50,479 nucleotides of DNA from Acidimicrobiia bacterium (GTDB lineage Bacteria > Acidobacteriota > Vicinamibacteria > Vicinamibacterales > CAVVIG01), in NCBI GenBank assembly GCA_016871175.1, contig VFZL01000032.1, positions 1 to 50,479 of the forward strand, given 5' to 3'. The notes under the pieces were generated by a model. It was not told the origin of the DNA. It ran no database searches and saw only the letters and a list, made by a program, of their open reading frames with translations. This document shows, piece after piece, positions 1-7,326 of the stretch (its first letter is position 1; each line of letters opens with the position of its first letter). The translations under genes were made by a program, and so were the position numbers.

Positions 1-123
1 CGTGACGTCGGGCTCACCGTCGACCCGACGGAGCGTCCTAACGCCGACCCCCACGAGTGTTGCCACGTCCCGTTGGTCGTGCCCTGCCTGCCGCAGGACC
101 TGTATCGCGTGCCGCGTGAGCAT
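1..123 (-). CDS. istA: IS21-family transposase IstA, N-terminal fragment cut by window edge
   Basis: Forty-one codons are visible, reading leftwards off the window. The peptide starts MLTRHAIQVLRQAGH and continues with DVATLVGVGVRTLRRV, which has the helix-turn-helix form of IstA N-termini (a DNA-binding helix pair beginning around residue 19). IstA is the DDE transposase that acts with the ATPase IstB; the catalytic part is outside the window. The ATG at 123 is preceded in frame by a TGA at 178-180 with no other ATG between, which fixes the start reasonably well. It is too short to judge whether the full gene is intact. Confidence 0.65.
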   Translation of the reverse strand, partial: MLTRHAIQVLRQAGHDQRDVATLVGVGVRTLRRVDGEPDVT

Positions 124-189
124 GGCGATCAGCCCTTCCCTCGCTGCTTGGTGCAGCGAGTGTCTGCGCCGAAGGGGTCAGCTCAGAGC

Positions 190-230
190 GGCCAGCATTT
201 CCGGAAAAGGAACGGTCAGAATTTACGGAA
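190..230. repeat. Two 17-bp IS21 terminal repeats
   Basis: GGCCAGCATTTCCGGAA (190-206) and GGTCAGAATTTACGGAA (214-230) match at 14 of 17 positions with a period of 24 bp. They lie between the transposase start and the element end, where IS21 relatives carry transposase-binding repeats. Confidence 0.6.
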
Positions 231-236
231 CCCGCA

Positions 237-457
237 GGGGTGAGCTTCAGCAGCAGAGCCCTGAGGAGCCACCATCCGAGCAGAAACCACGTCCAGGGTC
301 GGTTGGTCTCAGTCAGCCGCTGGCGATCGGCCGCTGTCAGGTAGAACTCCCGGAGCTCGGCGATCGTTTGCTCGAGCTGGCGGCGCCAGCCAGTCCGCGA
401 CCCCTCAAGAACGTACCGCCAGTCCTCCTTGAGCGTCGACCACAGACCGTTTTGCAC
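237..457 (-). pseudogene. Membrane protein N-terminus interrupted by the IS21 element
   Basis: An open frame starts at GTG 457 and reads about 73 codons before entering IS sequence. The peptide has a charged, helical N-terminal half (EDWRYVLEG, then QLEQTIAELREFYLTAADRQ) followed by a hydrophobic helix (WFLLGWWLLRALLLKLTP, about residues 57-74). From memory this resembles the N-terminal region of acidobacterial SpoIIE/PP2C-type phosphatases, which have a similar FYL...R.L segment before the first membrane helix; this is tentative because the catalytic domain is missing. The frame continues into the IS without meaning, so the gene is disrupted. The remainder should lie beyond the other end of the insertion. 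Confidence 0.45.
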
Positions 458-709
458 TCTCTCTGAGACGAGGGCGGAGGATCGGGAGTTCGCGGGGCGA
501 CGCGCGCCAGGCCCTCCCCATCAGGTCAGGTCGAGTTGGTTCGCCCCATAGGCGGTCTTGTGGTCCGGAGGACCGCCCCGCAGGAGCTGCGAGGTCGTCG
601 CGGTGGCAGGCCGCCCGTCATGGCAATCGCTCGGCTCGTCGCAGTCGCGTGGGTTCGCGTCGACCACGACACGTCGATGTCCACGGCGTCCATGAGCCGA
701 CGCTGGGTG

Positions 710-1987
710 CTACTTCGCCAGCGCCGGCGTCACTCCAAGAATTGCCAGCTCGACGGCGTCCGCCATGGCTTTGTAGCCGGCGTCAGAGGGGTGCAGATGA
801 TCGCCTGAATCGTACTTCGCCAGCATGCGGCCCGGCTGTGCTGGATCCCGCATGACCGCATCGAAATCGACGATGCCATCGTACTCGCGGCTCGTGCGCA
901 GCCACTGATTGAACTCCTGCCGAATCGCTTCTCCCTCTGTCGTGTAGTACCCGGGAATCGTCGTCGCCTCGTAGGGCAGAAGTGTCGACGCGAAGATCTT
1001 GAGTCCCTTGGAGCGCGCGCGCGCAATCAGTTGCCGATGGCCGGCGATGAGCTCGGCGGCGGTCGGTCGCGGACCATCCTTGAAGAGCCCCGGCAGCCCA
1101 AGATCGTTGATCCCTTCCAGGACGAACACATGCGTCACGCCAGGTGCGGCGATGACGTCGCGGTCGAATCGAGCCAGGGCGCTCACGCCGGCCCCGTCGG
1201 CCAGCACGCGGTTGCCGTCGATCCCCAGATTGAGGATCCCCGTCGCGTGTCCGGCCGCCGCCAAGCGTCGTGCGAGATGATCCGGCCATCGGTTGTTCGT
1301 ATCGGGTGTGGAGTTGTAGCCGTCGGTAATCGAGTCGCCGAGCGCGACGACCGCGTGGACCGACTCGGGTGCCGTGACGTCCACCCGACCCAGGAAGAGC
1401 CAGGCCGGTAGTGGTGTGGCTCCGGGCAGGTCCGCCGCGCCCGTGTAGTTCCCCGTGGCGGACGCGTAGTTCACCTGCCGTGATCCGCTGTGAACGGTAA
1501 GTGGCGACGGGCCCGCCGAGGTGTCACCGGGGAGAAAGAGATCGATCGCCACGTCTGCGAAATCCGGCACTGTCAGGGACACCGGATCGCTGAGGAGCAC
1601 CGCGCCGGGGGGAATGGTCGCCGCGACCGATCCACTGAACGTCAATGGCCGGCCGGAGCCAGTCGCAATCGCCGATCCCTTGTCGCGCAGCGCGACGTGC
1701 GCACCACCGATGGCCAGGGGACGCGTGCCGAAGGCGTTCGAGAACACGACGCGAACGCGCGGTCCGCCAATACTGACGTGCACGAACTGACGGAGCGTCT
1801 GGTTCTTGACGATGGGAGGCGCCGGCATCCCCGGCGGGGATTGCGCTGGTGGCTGCGAAGGGCTCGACACAGCCGCTGTGGCCCAGGTGCCGACCCATCG
1901 TTCTGGCGCGGCCGCCTGCCCAAACACGGGACGGCTGACGATGAGGTTGAGAGCCAGCCACAGGCCGGCGAGCGCACGCGGTGACAT
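710..1987 (-). CDS. Exported SGNH/GDSL hydrolase
   Basis: This is a secreted esterase-type hydrolase of about 425 residues. The N-terminus is a signal peptide ending near VFGQA. Residues up to about 200 form an N-terminal beta-domain. The catalytic SGNH domain follows: block I is ALGDSITDGYN with the nucleophilic Ser, the Asn block is EGINDLG, and block V is DHLHPSDAGY with the Asp and His of the triad. The layout matches the XynE-like group, whose members cleave acyl esters from sugars or other small substrates; the true substrate is not visible. A GTG at 1990 abuts the chosen ATG at 1987; an AAGGAG lies 6 and 9 bases upstream respectively. No operon partner on the minus strand. Confidence 0.85.
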   Translation of the reverse strand: MSPRALAGLWLALNLIVSRPVFGQAAAPERWVGTWATAAVSSPSQPPAQSPPGMPAPPIVKNQTLRQFVHVSIGGPRVRVVFSNAFGTRPLAIGGAHVALRDKGSAIATGSGRPLTFSGSVAATIPPGAVLLSDPVSLTVPDFADVAIDLFLPGDTSAGPSPLTVHSGSRQVNYASATGNYTGAADLPGATPLPAWLFLGRVDVTAPESVHAVVALGDSITDGYNSTPDTNNRWPDHLARRLAAAGHATGILNLGIDGNRVLADGAGVSALARFDRDVIAAPGVTHVFVLEGINDLGLPGLFKDGPRPTAAELIAGHRQLIARARSKGLKIFASTLLPYEATTIPGYYTTEGEAIRQEFNQWLRTSREYDGIVDFDAVMRDPAQPGRMLAKYDSGDHLHPSDAGYKAMADAVELAILGVTPALAK

Positions 1988-2068
1988 CACGCCTTGCTCC
2001 TTGAAGGACAGGCGAGTATACCGCTGGCAACCGATGCAGGCGAGCGCTGATGGCCGAGAGCTGAGTCC

Positions 2069-2389
2069 CTACCGCACGGGCTGAGCGTCGAGGATTGCGA
2101 GGGCGTCAGCGAGCTCTGCAATGACCTCCGGCTCGTTGTCCTGGAAGCGCACAGCGAAGCCTTGGACTTTGTCCACGTAGATCACTTCGGCGCGGAGTCG
2201 AAGCGTGAGCTGGGCGAGCTTCAGGAACACCTCTAGCTTCGAGCCCGCGACGTTGTTCGACAACGAGTCGACGAAGCAACCCCCAACGGTCAGGTCCACG
2301 ATTCGGCATTCGCGCGTTCCCGATTCTCCATTCCACCCTCCATCGAAGGGGCCGTGGAAGCGCTTGGTGCTTCGTCGCTCGTTCGTCAT
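2069..2389 (-). CDS. PilZ-domain protein
   Basis: The product is a small soluble protein (106 residues). It begins with a basic stretch (NERRSTKRF) that matches the RxxxR c-di-GMP-binding part of PilZ domains, followed by VDLTVGGCFV, a good match to the second motif (D/NxSxxG, here with Thr for Ser). The rest (EVFLKLAQLTLRLRAEVIYVD, GFAVRFQD) has the beta-barrel pattern of the fold. PilZ proteins bind cyclic di-GMP and relay it to motility, adhesion or secretion. The ATG at 2389 was chosen over an upstream TTG (2410) because AAGGA lies about 10 bases before it. It stands alone; a broken pilT lies far away at 44756. Confidence 0.8.
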   Translation of the reverse strand: MTNERRSTKRFHGPFDGGWNGESGTRECRIVDLTVGGCFVDSLSNNVAGSKLEVFLKLAQLTLRLRAEVIYVDKVQGFAVRFQDNEPEVIAELADALAILDAQPVR

Positions 2390-2508
2390 GTCAGACACAT
2401 CCTTGGGCAATCAACAAGCATCGCTTCCCTCGTATCGGCACGACGCCTGATTCGAAGCAGCACACGGATCGACGGACGACCGACCTGCACGCGATTGCGC
2501 GCGTCCGC

Positions 2509-2769
2509 CTACCTGGCGAAACAGTAGAAGCGACCGGGCGCCCCCGCACGGCGCCGCGTTCTCACAGTTCTGATTGGCGTGCACGGAGTTCCACGACGAG
2601 AGCGGCGCGGCCGAGTTCTGATTCGGGCCCAGTCCGTCGGAATGGCCAACCTGCGCCGGGCAGCCGACGACGTCCAGTCATTGCAGGTCATCCCCTTCAT
2701 CACGGTCCCATCCGGGTTCGAGCCGGTGAGGATGTCATTGCTCGTTGGATACCGTCGCCCGCTGTAGTC
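2509..2769 (-). pseudogene. C-terminal relic of a secreted lectin-like domain with two frameshifts
   Basis: Read on the minus strand, the frame ending at TAG 2509-2511 gives a segment with NDILTGSNPDG and TCNDWTS, and ends GRFYCFAR. The middle part makes sense only in another frame, where it reads GHSDGLGPNQ, SWNSVHANQNCEN and CGGA. Joined, the pattern is that of cysteine-rich secreted lectin/collectin-like domains with NRHDILTG, CNNWTS, GHHDR, SWNSAHP..GC and GGAGLFYCFA motifs. So one shift near 2641 and an opposite shift near 2535 must have occurred. No start is visible and the upstream end meets the promoter side of the gene at 2827. I regard it as a decaying gene tail. Confidence 0.45.
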
Positions 2770-2826
2770 GAGCTCCGCCCGTGCCGACAACGCAGACGAG
2801 TAGCCCCGCGAGGAGAGGATCGAGCC

Positions 2827-4020
2827 GTGAATCAAGCGCAGGACCTGCCGACCCAATTGTCCACAGACAGCTCACATGAGACAGGCGCGCGCCCACGCCC
2901 GCGTCGACAGCTCGAATTCAAGATCCTGGCTGTCGGGAGCATCGTCGCCTTGTGCTGTGTCGCTTCCGGATTGTCCCTCCTGAGCGCGCAAGCCGAGTAC
3001 GCCGGCCCGTGGGCGGAGCTGATTCCGGCCACTCCGATCGACCTGCCAGGAGAAACCGATTCGAACAGCCCGTCGGCGTGGAGCACCGACGAAGGCACGC
3101 CCATGTTGCACGTCTTCAACTCGTACTGGGCTGGCCCGAGCGTGGCCCGAGGGTTCACCCTCCAGACGCTCGGCGCCGCGGAGTTCGTCACCTTCGTGCC
3201 CCGCCCGAGATACAACTTCTGGATCGAGACGGTCATTCCGGAGGCGGATGGCACTTGGTACGGCTACTACCACTATGAGGTACCGGCCGAAGAGGCTTGC
3301 GGCGATCCACAGCGGATGCTGCCGCGGATCGGCGCCGCGCGCTCGACCGACCGGGGGGCCACCTGGGAGGACATGGGCGTGATCCTCGAGGCGCCGGCGA
3401 ACTCCCACGATTGCGCCAGCCCGAACATGTACTTCGTTGGTGGCGGGGGAGACTTCAGCGCGGTCCTGAACAATAGCCGCACCATGCTCTACATCTACTT
3501 CTCGCAATATCCGCGCGATGTCACGCGACAGGGTGTCGCGGTGGCGCGGCTCGCGTGGGTGGATCGCGATGCCCCGGCGGGTCGCGTGGCCGTCTGAAAC
3601 GCCGGCCGGTGGACTCGTCCGCGGCGAGTGGGCACTGATCAGGAAGGCCGCACGCTCTGGCGCTTCCCGTTCGAGACGGCGATCTTCCCTGCGGCCGACT
3701 CCTGGCACGATGAGGGTACCGTGGTCGACGCTTTCTGGGGGCCCTCGGTGCACTGGAACACGTACTTGCGGCGGTGGGTGATGCTCCTCAATCGCGCGTC
3801 GGATGTCGGCTGGCGACAGGAGGGGATCTACGTGTCGTTCTCACCTCGGCTGGACAGCCACCAGCAGTGGTCGCGTCCACAGCAGATCATGACCGGCGGC
3901 GGATGGTATCCACACGTGATGGGGCTGCAGGTCGGCTCAGGGACCGACCGCCTGGCAGGGCGCGCCGCGCGCTTCTTCACGGGCGGCCGATCCGAGTACC
4001 TGATCCGGTTCCACCGGTAA
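2827..4020 (+). pseudogene. Exported beta-propeller (glycosidase-like) protein with in-frame TGA
   Basis: The reading frame spans 397 sense positions but contains one TGA at 3595-3597 (codon 257). Before it lies a membrane/signal helix (residues 31-55) and a body with YNFWIETVIPE, ADGTWYGYYHYEVP and ARSTDRGATWEDMG, the last being a BNR/Asp-box. After it the same frame continues with AFWGPSVHWNTYLRRWVML, EGIYVSFSPRLD and ARFFTGGRSEYLIRF, which completes the domain. The stop sits where related proteins have Trp (VAVW-N), so TGG to TGA is the simplest explanation. The GTG start at 2827 has a GGAGAGG about 8 bases upstream. The family resembles sialidase/glycoside-hydrolase propellers; substrate unknown. 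Confidence 0.6.
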
Positions 4021-4030
4021 CGCCGTCAGC

Positions 4031-4369
4031 TCAGAAGCTGCCGAGCGCCGCCGCTTCGGAGTCGTAGGAGTTGAACACGGTCACGAGCCGCGTGACCACC
4101 AGCAGATCGTTCAGCCGCGTGCTCAACCCGATCGGCTTCAGCGATCCGCCCGCGTTCGTCACGGTGACGTGCGACTGGACGAGACGACCGAGCCCCGCGC
4201 TGTCCATGCAGGGAACTCCGCCCAGGTCGAGCACGAGCTTCTTCCGACCCTGTTGGAGGAGGCTATGAATCTTGTCCTTCAGCAGTCCTTCGCCGCCCGC
4301 GCCGATTGTGATGTCACCCGTCACCATGACCACGGTGACGTCTCCAGAGTGTCGCTCGTCCAGTTTCAT
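4031..4369 (-). CDS. STAS-domain anti-sigma factor antagonist
   Basis: A 112-residue single-domain protein. It shows the STAS pattern: VTVVMVTGDITIG, KLVLDLGGVPCMDSAGLGRL and a C-terminal VVTRLVTVFNSYDSE helix. Ser57 in MDSAGL is the residue that partner anti-sigma kinases phosphorylate in SpoIIAA-type proteins; in the dephosphorylated form such proteins sequester the anti-sigma factor. The ATG at 4369 follows GAAGGCGGC, a usable ribosome site; an upstream TTG/GTG extension is less likely. No anti-sigma kinase is adjacent. A possible partner, the phosphatase-like gene at the left edge, is broken by an IS element. Confidence 0.85.
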   Translation of the reverse strand: MKLDERHSGDVTVVMVTGDITIGAGGEGLLKDKIHSLLQQGRKKLVLDLGGVPCMDSAGLGRLVQSHVTVTNAGGSLKPIGLSTRLNDLLVVTRLVTVFNSYDSEAAALGSF

Positions 4370-4545
4370 GCCGCCTTCACATACGATTTGTCGAGGCAAT
4401 CCTATCGCATGTCGTCGCTGGTCGCTGGTCCCGGTCGTTCCGTTCAGAGTCGTTCGTTGTCAGCTGGCTGGTCGTTGAACGCACCGACCGGAGGGGAGCC
4501 CGACAGCTGAACCCGTGCGCCCTCGAATGCTTGTACTTTCGAGCC

Positions 4546-5949
4546 TTACGGTCGGGCCGCGGTCTTGCCGGCAGGCTTCCACTGCGTGAGAAGGGCGTCA
4601 CGATTCAGCTGCGCACCGCCCAGATACACACGTGAGAGTGTGCGGGTGTTCTTGATGCTTTCGAGCGGATTGGCGTCGAGCACCAGGAAGTCAGCGCGCT
4701 TGCCGACGGCGAGGATGCCCACATCCGTCAATCCGATCGCCTCGGCCGGCCGTGACGTCGCGGCGATGATCGCCTGGGCGGGCGGCACGCCGAGCTCGAC
4801 GTAGCGCTGGAGCTCGTGGTGATCGGCGGATCCGAACGAGTATCGTGGCCACACGCCCGCGTCGGTCCCCAGCACCAGCCGGGCGCCGGATGCGATCATC
4901 TTCGCGAAGTTCTGCCTGAGTTGCTCTTCGCGCTTCGCGGCGTTCGGAGACGGCTTGCAGTCGGTCGCCAGAATGTCCGCGATGATCGATGCGGAGAGCA
5001 CCTGCATCGTGAACGGATTCTGGTCGCACACCTCGCTCCGATCACCCAGGCCAAAGACCGTCGTGTAGTACGGCCGCTTCTCCCTGATCAGATGGACGAG
5101 CTCGTCATCGAGCGGCGCGTTCTGCACGGTGTGGACGAGAAGATCGACCCTCGCCTTGAGCGCGTCCTTTTGATCGCGCACGTTCGTGGCGTGCGCATGG
5201 ACCTTGATCCCGACCTTGTGCGCTTCGTCGATGACGGCGTCGTAGACCTCGTGCGGCATCGCGGGGTACGTGCCGCCGCGATCACCAAGCCAGATCTTGA
5301 CGTGCTTGACGCCCTTCTTGTGCAGGTCCTGAATGGCGGCGCGGCCTTCACCGCTCAGCGTGACCTCGTAGTTCGCCTTCAGCGGCCGCGTGCCCTTGAT
5401 GAGGATGTGATCAGGGCCGCCGTTCACCGGGACGACGCCGCCCATGAGGCTGAGGCGCGCGGTCGACGGGTACTCCCCAGCCGCCTGGTCGGCCTGGAAC
5501 GGCTGGGTCACCTGCAACGCGCCGGAGCCCGCGTCGAGCACGGAGCCGACGCCGAAGAACGCCTGACGCTCGAGATGATCCCGCAGATTGCCGGCGGTGA
5601 AGTTCTCCGAGCGCGACTCGCCAGCCGCCGTCAGGTACTGTTCGTAGCCGAAGTGCGCGTGGATGTTGACCAGCGCCGGCATGACCGTCTTGCCGGTGAG
5701 GTCCACCCGGTTCGCGCCAGCCGGAGCCGCGACTTCGCCCCGGCGTCCGATCGCGGTGATCCGTCCGTCTGAGACAACGAATGCGCCGCTGTCGATTGCA
5801 GGGCGATCGTCACCGAGAATGAGGCGCGCGCCTTCGTAGAGCACCGGCGCGCCAGGCCCCCGTGCCCCCTGCTGCGAGGACCCAGGTGTGACGTCGACCG
5901 TCGCCAGCGCGATGACGGTCACCGCGATTCGCACCGTCCAGGCTGTCAT
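4546..5949 (-). CDS. Exported metal-dependent amidohydrolase
   Basis: A 467-residue member of the imidazolonepropionase-like amidohydrolase group with a signal peptide (about residues 1-25). Metal-site motifs are present in order: NIHAHFGY (HxH, residues 97-99), KIWLGDRGG with the candidate bridging Lys, KVHAHATN, LLVHTVQ and LGTDAGVW with the catalytic Asp. Such enzymes hydrolyse amide or ester bonds in small molecules; export places the reaction in the periplasm. ATG 5949 has GAGGA about 5 bases upstream. It is the last gene of the minus-strand operon, 31 bp after the DUF1552 gene. Substrate cannot be read from the sequence. Confidence 0.85.
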   Translation of the reverse strand: MTAWTVRIAVTVIALATVDVTPGSSQQGARGPGAPVLYEGARLILGDDRPAIDSGAFVVSDGRITAIGRRGEVAAPAGANRVDLTGKTVMPALVNIHAHFGYEQYLTAAGESRSENFTAGNLRDHLERQAFFGVGSVLDAGSGALQVTQPFQADQAAGEYPSTARLSLMGGVVPVNGGPDHILIKGTRPLKANYEVTLSGEGRAAIQDLHKKGVKHVKIWLGDRGGTYPAMPHEVYDAVIDEAHKVGIKVHAHATNVRDQKDALKARVDLLVHTVQNAPLDDELVHLIREKRPYYTTVFGLGDRSEVCDQNPFTMQVLSASIIADILATDCKPSPNAAKREEQLRQNFAKMIASGARLVLGTDAGVWPRYSFGSADHHELQRYVELGVPPAQAIIAATSRPAEAIGLTDVGILAVGKRADFLVLDANPLESIKNTRTLSRVYLGGAQLNRDALLTQWKPAGKTAARP

Positions 5950-5980
5950 GGCGTCCTCGTTCCAGGCCGGCTCACTGGGC

Positions 5981-7318
5981 CTAGAGTAGATGCTCGAGCC
6001 GACCCGTGCTGTCGCCGAGCGACTCGGTGCGCACACCAACCCTGTCGAGCATGCTGACCAGCAGGTTGGTCATCGGCGTGTTCTCCGGATAAGCGAGGTG
6101 CCGGCCGGTCTTGAACTGTCCACCCGCGCTGCCAGCCAGCAACACCGGCAGATTCGTGTGCTCGTGCAGGTTCGGGTTGCCGAGCCCGCCTCCGTAGAGG
6201 ATCAGCGAGTGATCGAGAAGCGAGCCGTCGCCGTCGGACGTCGCCGCGAGCTTCTCCAGGAAGTACGAGTAGAGCTGCACGTGGTACGCGTCGATCTTGG
6301 CCTTCTTCGCGATGAACACCGGATCGTCACGGTGGTGTGACAGCGAGTGGTGCGGCTCGGCGATGCCGATCTCCGGGAAGCTGCGTCCGCTCTGCTCGCG
6401 ACCGATCAAGAGCGATGCCACGCGAGTGATGTCCGCCTGAAACGCGAGCACCTGGAGGTCGAACATCAACCGCATGTGCTCCGCGAACTCCTCGGGAATG
6501 TCCGTCGGCCGGTCTGGTAACGTCAGCGAGAGCTCGCCGGTTTGCGCCTCGGCCCGCTGAATGCGCTGCTCGACTTCTCGGACCGACTCGAGGTATTCGC
6601 TGACCTTGGTCTTGTCTCCCGCGCCCAGTGACTTCTCGAGGCTGGCGACTTCCTGGCGTACCGAATCGAGCACGCTGCGGCTGCGGCGCGCTTGCGCGAG
6701 CCGCGCATCGGCGCTGCCACCATCGCCAAACAACCGATCGAACACCACCCGAGGATGGATCTCCATCGGCACGGGCGAGGTGGGCGATCGCCATGAGGTC
6801 GTGTTGATGTAGACGCAGGCGTAGCCATTGTCACAGCTGCCAAGGCCGCGTTCCTGGGACTCCAGCGCGAGCTCGAGCGACGGCAGCCGCGTGAACTGAC
6901 CGAGCTCACGCGCCGCGATCTGATCGACGGTTGTGCCCGCCTGAACGCCGGCACCTTCGGTCCGCTTCGGGTGGACGCCGTTCAGCCACGACGCACAGCC
7001 GCGGGCGTGGTCGCCGTTGCCGTCGCCAAACGACTCCGCCTGCTTCTGCGCGAGACCGCTGACGACCAGCAGATGGTCCTTCACCTTCTCGAGTGGCTTG
7101 AGCGACGGCGACAGCTCGAATCCCGCACCGGTCGTCTTCGGCACCCATTGATCCTGGATGACGCCGTTCGGCACGTACACGAACCCCAGGCGCCGCGCCG
7201 CCGTGTTCGCCAGTGCCGAGAGCGCCGGCACCATGGCGTCGAGTAGCGGCAGCGCGATGGCGGTGCCGAGACCTCTCAGGAACGTCCGACGGGGAAGGGC
7301 GAGTTTGCTGATATACAT
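5981..7318 (-). CDS. DUF1552 protein with Tat signal
   Basis: A 445-residue exported protein. It starts with a twin-arginine signal (LPRRTFLRGLG, then a hydrophobic stretch to about residue 37). The body carries the family signatures RLGFVYVPNGV, SFGDGNGDHARGCASWLNG and HHSLSHHRDDP, and the C-terminal SLILYGGGLGNPNLHEHTNL. The fold is related to DUF1501/sulfatase-like proteins, but no reaction is established for DUF1552. In Planctomycetes and Acidobacteria these genes follow DUF1592 cytochromes, as here: it starts 8 bp after the cytochrome stop codon. A paralogue lies at 37750-39099 in this window. Confidence 0.85.
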   Translation of the reverse strand: MYISKLALPRRTFLRGLGTAIALPLLDAMVPALSALANTAARRLGFVYVPNGVIQDQWVPKTTGAGFELSPSLKPLEKVKDHLLVVSGLAQKQAESFGDGNGDHARGCASWLNGVHPKRTEGAGVQAGTTVDQIAARELGQFTRLPSLELALESQERGLGSCDNGYACVYINTTSWRSPTSPVPMEIHPRVVFDRLFGDGGSADARLAQARRSRSVLDSVRQEVASLEKSLGAGDKTKVSEYLESVREVEQRIQRAEAQTGELSLTLPDRPTDIPEEFAEHMRLMFDLQVLAFQADITRVASLLIGREQSGRSFPEIGIAEPHHSLSHHRDDPVFIAKKAKIDAYHVQLYSYFLEKLAATSDGDGSLLDHSLILYGGGLGNPNLHEHTNLPVLLAGSAGGQFKTGRHLAYPENTPMTNLLVSMLDRVGVRTESLGDSTGRLEHLL

Positions 7319-7326
7319 AAGCGTGC

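Larger units (their letters stand above)
1..236 (-). mobile_element. IS21-type insertion sequence, terminal part
   Basis: The element enters from the left edge. It contains the start of an istA-like transposase gene (1-123) and, outside it, two copies of a 17-bp repeat (190-206 and 214-230) typical of the multiple transposase-binding repeats at IS21 ends. Read on the minus strand, the outer end appears to start with TGCGGGTTCCG at 236, which fits the usual TG terminus of the family. Sequence from 237 onwards is the interrupted host gene. The other end, istB and the target duplication lie outside the window, so the exact boundary is inferred. Confidence 0.65.

Noticed and set aside
458-709. 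A minus-strand reading with NPRDCDEPSDCHDGRPA and a GGPPDHKTAYG segment ending near 530
   Set aside because: Third-position bias is suggestive of an old gene tail, but there is no start codon and I recognise no family, so it is not listed as a gene.
3595-3597. TGA read as selenocysteine or by a changed genetic code
   Set aside because: Relatives have Trp, not Cys, at this point, no selenocysteine hairpin is evident, and intact genes here end with TGA (for example the ankyrin gene at 9843).
4400-4545. Imperfect GGTCG/GTTCG-rich stretch behind the amidohydrolase
   Set aside because: Looks repetitive but has no exact unit or dyad long enough to call.
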